The notes under the pieces were generated by a model that saw only the letters and a program-made list of their open reading frames with translations, was not told the origin of the DNA and did no database searches. A DNA stretch of 64,000 bases from a virus. Location: positions 29,879-93,878 of the IMG/VR virus record IMGVR_UViG_3300010885_011343, one strand, 5' to 3'. The translations under genes and the position numbers were made by a program. Position 1 is the first letter of the stretch; every line of letters begins with the position of its first letter. This document shows positions 43,584 through 51,251 of this stretch, one piece after another.

Positions 43584-44140
43584 AAAGATATCCAACTGTT
43601 TTTTGCTCGATTATAAAACTTGTGGCGACCAATTTGCACAATATAATGATTCTGATCTACCCACTTAGGATCTTTAATATAATCTGCGTGATAGAATAAA
43701 CTGCGCTCTAGGCCAGAAACTCTCCAACCATTGACAGCACGTTGAGCAATGGTTTCGCACTCTTGCCATAGTTTGGCATTGGGCTTGGGTAAGGTCTTCA
43801 TTCTAGTCCAGCTAAACTGTGATTTAGAATAAACTACTGCACAGATACTGTTACCCCAATATCCATTGGATACTCTGTTAAGGGTAATATTTGCCACAGC
43901 ATACTTGCCTGCGGCAGATTCGACGCCAGCCTCATAATAGATATTACGAGTCAGACATTCTATGTCTTTTTTACTGGCCTGTATCTTAGTTTCTCTATGC
44001 ACCAAATCGCCAATTTGGTCAATTTGGTTTTGCATTTGATCCAAGCAGCTGGCAATACGGTCAAGGTAGTTAACAATGTAGCCAAGACCGGAGACCACCG
44101 CCACGGCTGTGGCAGTCAATACAACGTTTTGTACTTTCAT
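43580..44140 (-). CDS. SleB/CwlJ-type cell-wall hydrolase, membrane-anchored (candidate endolysin)
   Basis: 186 residues. Residues about 7-27 are a hydrophobic N-terminal anchor or signal (VVLTATAVAVVSGLGYIVNY). From about residue 62 the Hydrolase_2 pattern follows: LTRNIYYEAGVESAAGKYAV with the candidate catalytic Glu in YYEA, then CAVVYSKSQFSWT. Such enzymes cleave the glycan strand of peptidoglycan. The anchor suggests a SAR-type or exported endolysin, and it is the only clear lysis gene in the window outside the spike lysozyme domain. It starts at the upstream stop (TAATG). Confidence 0.85.
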   Translation of the reverse strand: MKVQNVVLTATAVAVVSGLGYIVNYLDRIASCLDQMQNQIDQIGDLVHRETKIQASKKDIECLTRNIYYEAGVESAAGKYAVANITLNRVSNGYWGNSICAVVYSKSQFSWTRMKTLPKPNAKLWQECETIAQRAVNGWRVSGLERSLFYHADYIKDPKWVDQNHYIVQIGRHKFYNRAKNSWISL

Positions 44141-44418
44141 TACCGTGCGATTTTAAACAGTTTACCGGCCGTAGACGCTGGCTTTCCCTTAGATTTTGGT
44201 TTCGTGTCAGCAGGGAACTCTTGATTTAAATAATGCTCGATTAGCGATTGGGAAGTCATTGACTTGACACTAACGTCGTTGAAAGCGTAGAACAATACAG
44301 GGCACTTGCCCCAGGTGCCATTGCGATAAAACTCTGCAACGTATCGACGGTGCTCTGCATTTTTAGGATTAAAAATCACAGTGGGTCGACGATTCACATC
44401 AAGTAAGGTTTGGCTCAA
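44140..44418 (-). CDS. Hypothetical protein, TTG start
   Basis: 92 residues; AEHRRYVAEFYRNGTWGKCP is the clearest block, followed by a Lys/Pro/Ser-rich tail. The start is TTG at 44418, supported by AGGAG 7-8 bases upstream and no nearby ATG. A TATAAT at 44452-44447 inside the end of the upstream gene lacks a good -35 box. Function unknown. Confidence 0.65.
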   Translation of the reverse strand: MSQTLLDVNRRPTVIFNPKNAEHRRYVAEFYRNGTWGKCPVLFYAFNDVSVKSMTSQSLIEHYLNQEFPADTKPKSKGKPASTAGKLFKIAR

Positions 44419-44443
44419 TTTAAAACTCCTGGTTGGTTGAAAA

Positions 44444-44893
44444 TTAATTATACACTAAATTACCGCGGTGGGCTTTTTTCTTGTACATTAGTTGATTAAG
44501 AGACTCAAGTATTTGATTGACTGGAACGCTGTGGTGCTTATAGCCATCCATAACACATTCTTTATAATGGTCCGAGGGAAGGTCGTCTTTAACTCCGGGA
44601 TTCATATAATACACTTCTGCTTCAACTAGCTGGCCCTGGTGTTCCACTGACACTGTGCAACTGTTATAAAAATTTGGATAACCCTCTAGTCTGTCCAGTG
44701 CTACGAGACAGTCTTCGGTGATATCCCATAGCACCCCATCAACCACAGATCCCGGTTCTTCGACAACATCGGCACACCCAGCAAATCGAAAACGCCAATT
44801 GGGTAGCTTGGCTAATCCAAGACAAACGGCCTTAGGACAGCGACTGGCCATTTCGTCTCTATTGGTGTTCATACCATATGCAAAATACAACAT
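44444..44893 (-). CDS. Gamma-glutamylcyclotransferase-like protein (AIG2/GGCT fold)
   Basis: 149 residues. YFAYGMNTN at residues 3-11 replaces the usual YGSN substrate loop, and Glu70 in LDRLEGYPNFY is the family's catalytic acid. Members turn gamma-glutamyl amino acids into 5-oxoproline or open gamma-glutamylamine links. In phages the substrate is unknown; a role in amine-modified bases or in stress is possible. The start overlaps the upstream stop (TAATG). Confidence 0.85.
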   Translation of the reverse strand: MLYFAYGMNTNRDEMASRCPKAVCLGLAKLPNWRFRFAGCADVVEEPGSVVDGVLWDITEDCLVALDRLEGYPNFYNSCTVSVEHQGQLVEAEVYYMNPGVKDDLPSDHYKECVMDGYKHHSVPVNQILESLNQLMYKKKAHRGNLVYN

Positions 44894-45270
44894 TACTGAT
44901 GGGCCTCTAAATTAGTTAAGTAAGTTTCAAGATCGTTACCGTGCAATTGTAACATAATTGCGGTGACTTCGTCAAATATAACCACATTCTTAATGTGGGC
45001 AATATAATACGGGTAATGTATGTGGCGTTCTAACAATAGTAGTACTTTGGGTGTAATACTTTTTGGCAGTGTAAACTTGTAATTGCTCAGTTTCAACTTT
45101 TCGGATAAGAACTTGTACCCGGGCTTGGTTAGCCGCATACTCAAGTGGTTTGAAGGATTAAAGAATATTGACAGTCTGGCATCACCGCCCCAGACATCAA
45201 ACGGAAGTTCGGCACCTTGTTGCCTAAGTAACGCGATCCATTCTTCCTGATTAAGGGTAGATTTGATCAC
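44893..45270 (-). CDS. Hypothetical protein, GTG start
   Basis: 125 residues; mixed alpha/beta with FDVWGGDARLSIFFNPSNHL, LEKLKLSNYK-like basic segments and LLLLERHIHYPYYIAHIKNV. The GTG start at 45270 overlaps the upstream gene by 20 bases and has only a weak ribosome site. No family recognised. Confidence 0.6.
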   Translation of the reverse strand: MIKSTLNQEEWIALLRQQGAELPFDVWGGDARLSIFFNPSNHLSMRLTKPGYKFLSEKLKLSNYKFTLPKSITPKVLLLLERHIHYPYYIAHIKNVVIFDEVTAIMLQLHGNDLETYLTNLEAHQ

Positions 45271-45538
45271 CGGCTTTAAGCAAGACTACAGTAAATTTCT
45301 CACTCTTGTACAGACTGTTTAATTTCTTGGCCAAGTTGATTGCGTGTCCGGGATTACTAAAGGAGACCTTTTTGTATTTTGGTCCGGGGTACGAGACAAG
45401 AATGTTGCTAGTTTTAAGATTTATGGGCTTGTTATCATAGAACACAGCCCAGATGCCTTCACTGTTTAAAACTTGGTCACATTTGTACGTAGTCTTATTA
45501 AGATGTTCTAAAATAACAGTTGGCTTTGGTCTTGACAT
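45251..45538 (-). CDS. Hypothetical protein, first gene of the lysis-gene operon
   Basis: 95 residues, beta-rich (KPINLKTSNILVSYPGPKYK). It follows a 60-base gap that contains a GATAAATA late-like box 22 bases before its ATG, so it probably begins a late transcript that runs through the SleB-type hydrolase to the terminator at 43158. Function unknown. Confidence 0.6.
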   Translation of the reverse strand: MSRPKPTVILEHLNKTTYKCDQVLNSEGIWAVFYDNKPINLKTSNILVSYPGPKYKKVSFSNPGHAINLAKKLNSLYKSEKFTVVLLKAGDQIYP

Positions 45539-45559
45539 AATATGCTCTCTCGATACATT

Positions 45560-45567
45560 TATTTATC
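45560..45567 (-). promoter_or_regulatory. Late-promoter-like box (GATAAATA) for the lysis-gene operon
   Basis: The octamer on the - strand is identical to that before gp6 and lies 22 bases before ATG 45538, nearly the same distance. It would allow late expression of the endolysin candidate although the surrounding module is early/middle type. Confidence 0.5.
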
Positions 45568-45598
45568 ACAATTTTATGCGTACTTAACTACTTTTGTC

Positions 45599-46063
45599 TT
45601 AGGCCAACCCAACTAATTTAGTAAGAGCCTCGGTTTCTGATTTGTAGGGTCCAAAATATGGATATCTATTTATTGTTATGCTTTTAGGGCAGAACTGGTT
45701 CTCCCAGTGATCATCTATTTTAACTACATAGTAACCAGCACAATAAAAGCTCTTACTTTTTGCGGCTTTGGTATAGAAAGGCAGTTTACGCCGTACATCG
45801 TAGAGCTCGTTGAACGGGGTACAATCCACTGGAAAATCGTAGATATTGTTGCTGTTATCTACAATTTTTTTGTCTTTTCCGCCTTTGTTTACACGGATAT
45901 TATACTTGGTGCTCAGTAGTTTAAAATTAACAAATTTTTCTCTGGCAGAACCTTTGACTAGAAAGACTCCGTCGGGCGATGCTTGGATGGTGGCAACTTT
46001 TTGACCACCATCCTCAACAATCCAAAATTTATTCTTGATAATTGGTTTAGCTTCTAGCATCAT
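45599..46063 (-). CDS. Hypothetical protein
   Basis: 154 residues, beta-rich with repeated strand-turn units (FWIVEDGGQKVATIQASPDG, YYVVKIDDHWENQFCPKSIT) and a final YFGPYKSETEALTKLVGLA that looks like a small DUF1508/SPOR-like ending. ATG 46063 overlaps the upstream stop by ATGA. No function can be given. Confidence 0.6.
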   Translation of the reverse strand: MMLEAKPIIKNKFWIVEDGGQKVATIQASPDGVFLVKGSAREKFVNFKLLSTKYNIRVNKGGKDKKIVDNSNNIYDFPVDCTPFNELYDVRRKLPFYTKAAKSKSFYCAGYYVVKIDDHWENQFCPKSITINRYPYFGPYKSETEALTKLVGLA

Positions 46064-46266
46064 TTCTTATTCTTTCGTTGTTTAATTATTTTGATACCTT
46101 TGTATAAAGGCCAGTCTTTAAGTACAGAATCTTTATGTCCTGTAGCGATACAAAATTTTTGAAAATCGCTTTCCTCTAGTAGGATAGTGTCAATGGGAAT
46201 TTCTCTAGCACCAGCGGTTCTAATTTCCAATTCTAGTCTAGACAATATTTCTTTTTGATCAATCAT
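46060..46266 (-). CDS. Small hypothetical protein
   Basis: 68 residues, an acidic helical N-terminus (QKEILSRLELEIRTAGAREI) and a basic tail IIKQRKNKK. It overlaps both neighbours by ATGA. Function unknown. Confidence 0.55.
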   Translation of the reverse strand: MIDQKEILSRLELEIRTAGAREIPIDTILLEESDFQKFCIATGHKDSVLKDWPLYKGIKIIKQRKNKK

Positions 46267-46493
46267 TGTGCTTTTAAAATATCAAAGGTTAATTCATAGT
46301 TGTACATATAAGCCACTGGTTTGAGCCAACCTGCATTGATTGCAGTGACAAAGATGCTTTTGTATTCAGCAGGACAGTTATTGCCGATTTCAAATCCAGC
46401 ACGACAAAACTGAGTCAATCCATCAGTAATCACAAAGTTAGGATCGCCTGGTTTAATGGCAATAACGTTACTCTGGTGCTGAGTAAAAGACAT
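46263..46493 (-). CDS. Small hypothetical protein
   Basis: 76 residues starting MSFTQHQSNVIAIKPGDPNF. ATG 46493 lies one base after the upstream stop with a GGGGAAGAG purine run before it; the TTG at 46508 is rejected. It overlaps the next gene by ATGA. No motif recognised. Confidence 0.55.
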   Translation of the reverse strand: MSFTQHQSNVIAIKPGDPNFVITDGLTQFCRAGFEIGNNCPAEYKSIFVTAINAGWLKPVAYMYNYELTFDILKAQ

Positions 46494-46494
46494 A

Positions 46495-46716
46495 TCACTC
46501 TTCCCCAAAGAATTTGATAATCAAATTAAGTGCGTCAATGAGCTTGATGTTACCTGCTACATCATCAGGGTGCAGCCAATAACCATCCGGATTATTTTCT
46601 GTCCTGGGATTCTTCCGCCAGTCTTTTAATTCTTTCTTGAGATACCCACGGTACTCTTTAAGATTTAATACCGTAATACGATCTGCTACTATAGCGTCTA
46701 ATTCAATTTTTTTCAT
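46495..46716 (-). CDS. Small hypothetical protein
   Basis: 73 residues, charged; KEYRGYLKKELKDWRKNPRT followed by NPDGYWLHPDDV and a helical end (KLIDALNLIIKFFGEE). It overlaps the exonuclease stop by ATGA, so it is translated with it. Function unknown. Confidence 0.6.
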   Translation of the reverse strand: MKKIELDAIVADRITVLNLKEYRGYLKKELKDWRKNPRTENNPDGYWLHPDDVAGNIKLIDALNLIIKFFGEE

Positions 46717-47702
46717 ACTGGGTAACTCGCACTTAAGAATTCGGCAAAACTAGTAGCATTATCGCTGATTCGATTAAGCTCGTACTTGCCGCAGAATTTA
46801 AGAAATTGTGCGCCAATCATTGGGCGGCTCAGCGGCATACTGCCATTGGCAATGGTTTCTGCAATAAGCATTTTAATGTGTTCGGGCTGTGCAGTTAAGT
46901 CGATCAATTGACGATTGCGTTGATAATCATCAAGCACTTTATGTTCTTCGCCATTGTGGTCGGTCCAACGTTGCAACATTAGATTGTTCCAAGAGAATCC
47001 ACCTCGATCCATATCGGCAAATGCTTCTTCAAGGCCAACTTTGTTTTTACTGCCCTTGGTACGCACACCGGGATAAGCAGAGAAGACATTGTCACTGCTA
47101 TCGCCACGCATACATTTTTCAAATAGAATAAATTTAGGATCGGGAATCTTCTTGGGCTCTTTAGTTTTCTTGTCGATAACTAGTTTACCTTTTTTGTCGA
47201 AGATTCCTTCAAGAGTGTGGAGTTCATCAGCGATTCCGTTATACTGGCGGACATTGGGTGCGAGCAATTGATAGAAGTCAGTGTCACTGCTAACGATGAC
47301 GTGTTGATCCTCACGATGTGCTTGTATCCACCCTGCCACCAAGTCATCTGCTTCCAATTGCCCGTGCTGGAGTACAGTACAATTTGTGCGCTCTTGTAGG
47401 AATGACTTAAGGGCATCAAATGCTTCCCAAAAGAGGCGATCTTCTTCCGCTTCTGTTTCGGTAAGTGAGGCCCTAGCCACTGCTCGATTCTTTTTATAAG
47501 GTTCATAAAAATCCTTGCGCCAGCTACGCCCCTCTAAGCAGAAAACCACGTGGTCGGCTTTCTGTTCACGCCAGGCTTTATTAACACTGGCTAAGGTTAC
47601 GTGTATGGCAAAACCTAGACGGTCCCAAGTGTCGCTTTGACGACTTGCGCTATGTCTAGCACGAAAGAAAGTATTAGCAGTGTCTACGATTAAATATTTC
47701 AT
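46713..47702 (-). CDS. rnh: 5'-3' exonuclease/RNase H, T4 Rnh-like
   Basis: 329 residues. KYLIVDTANTFFRARHSA, HVVFCLEGRSWRKDFYEPYK, the Glu/Asp cluster QLEADDLVAGW, HVIVSSDTDFYQLL and MRGDSSDNV are the conserved acidic motifs of FEN/5'-3' exonucleases such as T4 RNase H, which removes primers from Okazaki fragments. ATG 47702 matches the family start; an in-frame extension to 47828 lies inside the upstream gene. A Lys-rich insertion near residues 175-190 (KKGKLVIDKKTKEPKK) is unusual. Confidence 0.92.
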   Translation of the reverse strand: MKYLIVDTANTFFRARHSASRQSDTWDRLGFAIHVTLASVNKAWREQKADHVVFCLEGRSWRKDFYEPYKKNRAVARASLTETEAEEDRLFWEAFDALKSFLQERTNCTVLQHGQLEADDLVAGWIQAHREDQHVIVSSDTDFYQLLAPNVRQYNGIADELHTLEGIFDKKGKLVIDKKTKEPKKIPDPKFILFEKCMRGDSSDNVFSAYPGVRTKGSKNKVGLEEAFADMDRGGFSWNNLMLQRWTDHNGEEHKVLDDYQRNRQLIDLTAQPEHIKMLIAETIANGSMPLSRPMIGAQFLKFCGKYELNRISDNATSFAEFLSASYPV

Positions 47703-47733
47703 AGAGTAATAATAGCATATTACCCTGGGCTTG

Positions 47734-48138
47734 TCAACTGATTTCTGCGCGACCGCCGCCAATATCTTTCCGAACGGTCTGTCTTGGGTTGTTGGCTTCG
47801 TACTGCTCATAGGTTTCCAAAACGACATTTCGGCAAACGTCCTGGAACCACCGGTCGACTATCTCGTTTTCGGGCTCGTTAACTTTAACTTGATATCCAG
47901 ATCGGACCAACTGTGCCAGGAACTTGTCGTTCCAATCTAATTCAAATGCACCTTGTCCGATGTTCTCTGGATCGATGTCTACACTTAAGATGCCAACCCA
48001 GGGCTCGCCCTTTTCGTTGGCAATGTCTTTTGATGTTTTCTTTGTAGCCTTGGGTTCTCTGACCTTGGGTGCAGGCTCTGCTTTGACTGGCTCGGGCGTT
48101 ACTTTGTCCTTGCCAAATAGTTTATTGAATAGTCCCAT
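47734..48138 (-). CDS. Conserved phage protein next to rnh
   Basis: 134 residues: a basic/Pro-rich N-terminus, then KGEPWVGILSVDIDPENIGQ and FELDWNDKFLAQLVRSGYQV with IVDRWFQDVCRNVV. I recall this block in T4-like marine phages beside the exonuclease gene, function unknown. ATG 48138 is preferred over the adjacent GTG at 48141 because AAGGA is 6-7 bases upstream. Confidence 0.75.
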   Translation of the reverse strand: MGLFNKLFGKDKVTPEPVKAEPAPKVREPKATKKTSKDIANEKGEPWVGILSVDIDPENIGQGAFELDWNDKFLAQLVRSGYQVKVNEPENEIVDRWFQDVCRNVVLETYEQYEANNPRQTVRKDIGGGRAEIS

Positions 48139-48147
48139 CACATTTCC

Positions 48148-48501
48148 TTACTTAACAAGATGTTGTGCCAACACCATTAAACTTAACCAAACCCAAATAG
48201 TATTAAAGCCAACTAGTGTGGGCAACAATTTTTTGTTACTAGCCCATATTAAAGTTAAACTGGTTGCCAGCGTTAAAAAGTACAACCACCAAATTTGAAT
48301 ACCAAATACCAATCCTGGTATAATAATTATGGCTTTAGCAACCCAGCTGGCAAATTCTACTATGTTGTAGTTGGTCCAGTATTCGCGAGTAAACCACATA
48401 CTGTAGCACTCACGAATCTTTGACAATCCACTATGACTATAGACACCACCAATTAAAACTAGCCACACCAAGGTGGCTATAATAATTTGATCACTAGTCA
48501 T
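48148..48501 (-). CDS. Small membrane protein, three helices
   Basis: 117 residues with hydrophobic segments near 5-22, 50-85 and 90-113, the middle probably two passes. No known motif. It starts at the QueE stop (overlap of one base). Its place before a lysis region is not close enough to call it a holin, but that role is possible. Confidence 0.6.
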   Translation of the reverse strand: MTSDQIIIATLVWLVLIGGVYSHSGLSKIRECYSMWFTREYWTNYNIVEFASWVAKAIIIIPGLVFGIQIWWLYFLTLATSLTLIWASNKKLLPTLVGFNTIWVWLSLMVLAQHLVK

Positions 48502-49349
48502 TAAGTGCCCCAGGCGTTCTTGAACAGCGGCACCTGCAATCTGTCGCTGTAACGATAGCCTCGCTTCATTGCAAGCTCTGCGACGCGGCGATTATTAAGA
48601 GAGTATACGCTTTCAACTCCACCAACAGGCATAAGATACACAGGACCTTTAAAGCCTGCACGACGATATTCTTGTACAGCACGATCTGCATCAATAACAT
48701 CCTCCTGTGTGGCTACTACTAATTTTAAGTAAGCATAACCAACGTCTTCATAATCGCAAACAATCTCTGGACAAATGGCCTCTTCCCACTTCTCACCACT
48801 GCAAGGCAGTTTAGCACTGACACTGAAAGTGATTTCTCTACCTGGTTGCTCAGCAAGCCAAATACGCAAGTAGTTTTTAAAATTACCGCTTAATTTTTGA
48901 GTGCCATTGGTTTCAAATGTAATTTCAGTTAATGGTGTCATACAGGGCTGGTCTAGTAGATCAGGATAAGCACGTTGCCAACCCAGTAATGGCTCTCCGC
49001 CTGTGATAACAAGATGTTCTTTTTTCCACTCTCCGTATGGAAGCGTCTTAACAATATCTTTGGCAAGACCTTCTACAGCAACCATTGGGCTAAGATCCTT
49101 AAACATTGGATCCCAGCTGGCGTAACTATCACATCCAGTTTTAACCAACGGAAGTTCGTTATAGTTGTTAAACATATGAACAACCTGGGAGATTTCTTCT
49201 CGCTCTGTGCTCAACTCACCTCTGGGCATACCAAATCCACCACAGGTAAAGTTGCAACCAAATGTGCGTAAGAACACACTAGGAACACCCATATAGCGTC
49301 CTTCACCTTGAATGCTGTAGAACAGCTCTGCTACTTTGAGTTTACTCAT
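48501..49349 (-). CDS. queE: QueE, 7-carboxy-7-deazaguanine synthase (radical SAM), with split Cys motif
   Basis: 282 residues. FYSIQGEGRYMGVPSVFLRT is diagnostic for QueE, and VITGGEPLL, FETNGTQ and SVSAKLPCSG follow. The enzyme turns 6-carboxytetrahydropterin into 7-carboxy-7-deazaguanine. Cys32 and Cys36 are the first two cluster ligands, but residue 39 is Phe; the CDxY-type third ligand appears as Cys73 in TGCDSYASW after about 34 extra residues. It overlaps MazG by ATGA and lies 0.5 kb from QueD. Confidence 0.92.
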   Translation of the reverse strand: MSKLKVAELFYSIQGEGRYMGVPSVFLRTFGCNFTCGGFGMPRGELSTEREEISQVVHMFNNYNELPLVKTGCDSYASWDPMFKDLSPMVAVEGLAKDIVKTLPYGEWKKEHLVITGGEPLLGWQRAYPDLLDQPCMTPLTEITFETNGTQKLSGNFKNYLRIWLAEQPGREITFSVSAKLPCSGEKWEEAICPEIVCDYEDVGYAYLKLVVATQEDVIDADRAVQEYRRAGFKGPVYLMPVGGVESVYSLNNRRVAELAMKRGYRYSDRLQVPLFKNAWGT

Positions 49350-49633
49350 ACTTGAATTTCGCTTTCAAAAATATTAGACCATTGTTTAAGTTTTGCAATT
49401 TTATTATTCGATGCAGTGAGTACTTCATCTTTGTCAACTAGGTTATGGTCAATACACAGGTTGATCATTGCCTGTAAGTCGCCTAGTTCTTCTGCCAAGT
49501 GTTGTCTGTTAGTCAACGGTTTACCTGGCTTAAAGTTGTCTAGGCCAAATCGACTAATTTTACTAACAGCAACAATTACCTCTGCACACTCTTCTTGTGT
49601 AATGTCAAGGATTTCTTTTTCTTTTGAATTCAT
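49346..49633 (-). CDS. MazG-like nucleotide pyrophosphohydrolase
   Basis: 95 residues. EECAEVIVAVSKISRFG and EELGDLQAMINL give the EExxE...ExxD metal-binding pattern of the all-alpha MazG family, here a single minimal domain. It would hydrolyse a nucleoside triphosphate or a modified nucleotide. Its place between QueE and QueD suggests clearing an unwanted nucleotide during base modification, but general dNTP control is equally likely. Confidence 0.8.
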   Translation of the reverse strand: MNSKEKEILDITQEECAEVIVAVSKISRFGLDNFKPGKPLTNRQHLAEELGDLQAMINLCIDHNLVDKDEVLTASNNKIAKLKQWSNIFESEIQV

Positions 49634-49634
49634 A

Positions 49635-49829
49635 TTAGCTTCCGCAATCTATACGCCAGGGGCAAGTTGATAACATTTGTGTACTACAGTCATCCTCACC
49701 AAAACAACTAGGTTGGTGTGTACGCTTTAATCTAATTACTGTATGTATCCGGCGCCGTTCTTCGCTATCACCAAACCCTGTATTACAGAGCTTGGCTTCT
49801 TCGTTTAATAGATCTTGTAGATTAGGCAA
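49635..49829 (-). CDS. Small Cys-rich protein, TTG start
   Basis: 64 residues. An Arg-rich middle (EERRRIHTVIRLKRTHQ) is followed by four Cys spaced X5, X7, X5 (SCFGEDDCSTQMLSTCPWRI), possibly a metal site. TTG 49829 is supported by GAGG about 7 bases upstream, and no usable ATG exists. It overlaps the queD stop by 8 bases. Confidence 0.6.
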   Translation of the reverse strand: MPNLQDLLNEEAKLCNTGFGDSEERRRIHTVIRLKRTHQPSCFGEDDCSTQMLSTCPWRIDCGS

Positions 49830-50376
49830 ACAAGTCCTCGTTCCATTCGCGATGGCCTTCGCGGAAAGCCATATTGGACTGTGTCTCTCTGACTTCTACA
49901 CGATAGCACCACAAACGCTTGGCTTCACCCTCGCCCCACATCTCGGGAATGTAAACTCCATTGACATACTTGTAGAGCATATCACTAAGACCTTCACAAC
50001 CTAGTTTAGGCAGTACTACAATCTTGGCCATATTCTTTTCTTGTAGCAGTTGGAATGTGGGCATATCAGGATCATCTGCGGCTACAATCAGCGTGTGATC
50101 AAATTGATCTTCTAGGATCTTTTTAAGTTCTTTTAGGCCACCGTAGTCCGCGGCCCAGTTACGAACGTCTAGGTCGTTGGTACCAAAGTAAAACTTCATT
50201 GAGAAGCTGTACCCGTGAATTAGGTTGCAATGACTGTCAGCTCGCCACTGACGATACGCACAAGGAAAAGCATCGTGATACTCTTTGGTGCTGGTATATT
50301 TGTAACTGACTGGACCCACGTAAGGAAGGTTGTCTTCTAAGTGTCTGATTAAATCAGCTGTTGATGATTTTGCCAT
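49822..50376 (-). CDS. queD: QueD-like 6-carboxytetrahydropterin synthase
   Basis: 184 residues of the tunnelling (T) fold. Cys50 and His54 in SHCNLIHGYSF align with the catalytic Cys and first His of CxxxHGH in bacterial QueD; DYGGLKELKKILEDQFDHTL, the Glu in LGCEGLSDML, and VEVRETQSN follow. The second HGH His is Tyr56 and the upstream zinc His aligns with Cys39 (FPCAY), so the zinc site differs. It converts dihydroneopterin triphosphate into the QueE substrate. An AGGAG site and a TATAAT box precede it. Confidence 0.85.
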   Translation of the reverse strand: MAKSSTADLIRHLEDNLPYVGPVSYKYTSTKEYHDAFPCAYRQWRADSHCNLIHGYSFSMKFYFGTNDLDVRNWAADYGGLKELKKILEDQFDHTLIVAADDPDMPTFQLLQEKNMAKIVVLPKLGCEGLSDMLYKYVNGVYIPEMWGEGEAKRLWCYRVEVRETQSNMAFREGHREWNEDLFA

Positions 50377-50393
50377 TATTTTCTCCTATGTTA

Positions 50394-50422
50394 ATTATAG
50401 CATAGGCAGCAGAATTTGTATA
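50394..50422 (-). promoter_or_regulatory. Candidate promoter before queD
   Basis: Extended -10 TGCTATAAT (hexamer at 50399-50394) with a TATACA -35-like box 17 bases upstream (4 of 6 to consensus), in the 81-base gap before queD. Followed by TAGGAG and ATG 50376. Confidence 0.5.
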
Positions 50423-50457
50423 GCGGGTTGATGCTCGGAGGCCGCTTTGACATCTAT

Positions 50458-50793
50458 TTAGTATTGTTTTTCAAGTTGATCCAAATGTTCTTGAAAATTA
50501 TGCTGTTCAATATCATCTAAAAATTTAATCAAGAACATACTGGCCGCACTGGCATCAGCGCCATCAAAGTGCAACCTGGTTCCACCGGTCCCGTCCTGTC
50601 TATGATAACAGAACTTGCCCTTACCATAACGAACACGATGTTTTACGTGTTCGCGTCCTCGATTATCCCAGACCGTGTCTTTGAACACTTCTCCGCCAAC
50701 TAGCCTATACCATTCAATCATTTCTTCAGTTAGACTGCGGACTTCAATGTGTATTGGGTAGTGTACTTTACAGCCTGGCGGAAGTGGAATCAT
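50458..50793 (-). CDS. Hypothetical protein
   Basis: 111 residues starting MIPLPPGCKVHYPIHIEVRS; a YGKGKFCYHRQDGTGGTRLH block and a helical end. ATG 50793 overlaps the cupin gene stop by ATGA, so the longer frame to 50835 is not used. The many His and Cys residues could bind metal; function unknown. Confidence 0.65.
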   Translation of the reverse strand: MIPLPPGCKVHYPIHIEVRSLTEEMIEWYRLVGGEVFKDTVWDNRGREHVKHRVRYGKGKFCYHRQDGTGGTRLHFDGADASAASMFLIKFLDDIEQHNFQEHLDQLEKQY

Positions 50794-51251
50794 TTTACGG
50801 CTCTCTCGGTAAGGTATTGTTCGTTTTGAATCCATTTGTTTTTAACTAGGAATCCCCATTCGCGTTGTTGAGGACCAGGCATAAACAATGTCCAACATTC
50901 TATACTAGGATCTAATTCAATGCGATGGTAACTAGTTGCTTCGCATATTCTAAAACTGCCCGGACCTCTCCATTTTGCAATCTCTCCAATCTTTAATCCT
51001 TGATCATTAAATTGCGGAATCCATTCCCAATATCCGCCTTTTAGGATAATAGTAGCATAAGGCCAAGGATGGTCGTGGACATCATCGGGATCTGATTTAA
51101 GAAACCTATGAAGAAATATGTTAAATGGAAACCAAGTTCTATCTTTAAGAAAGAGATAATACCGCTCAAGGTAAGGCTCATTGTTTATCCTATCCATTAC
51201 AATACGTTTACGACCCAGGCTGTCAAGCCAATTTAAGAATGCTTTTTTCAT
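50790..51251 (-). CDS. Cupin-fold protein
   Basis: 153 residues. DDVHDHPWPYATIILKGGYW supplies the first cupin motif (H-x-H-x-W), and WRGPGSFRICEATSYHRIEL followed by CWTLFMPGPQQREWGF supplies the second with its His. These are metal-binding beta-barrel proteins, often dioxygenases or sugar isomerases; similar proteins occur in large phages. Start overlaps the upstream stop by ATGA. Substrate unknown. Confidence 0.8.
   Translation of the reverse strand: MKKAFLNWLDSLGRKRIVMDRINNEPYLERYYLFLKDRTWFPFNIFLHRFLKSDPDDVHDHPWPYATIILKGGYWEWIPQFNDQGLKIGEIAKWRGPGSFRICEATSYHRIELDPSIECWTLFMPGPQQREWGFLVKNKWIQNEQYLTERAVK

Noticed and set aside
44447-44475. TATAAT before the 44418 gene as a promoter
   Set aside because: The hexamer 17 bases upstream (AAGCCC) does not resemble a -35 box.
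47703-47828. N-terminal extension of the rnh gene
   Set aside because: It lies inside the upstream gene and the family N-terminus (KYLIVDTANTFF) begins at ATG 47702.
48501-49349. QueE called as a broken radical-SAM gene because residue 39 is not Cys
   Set aside because: All other motifs are intact and a CDSY element with Cys73 follows a discrete insertion, so an altered but working gene is more likely.
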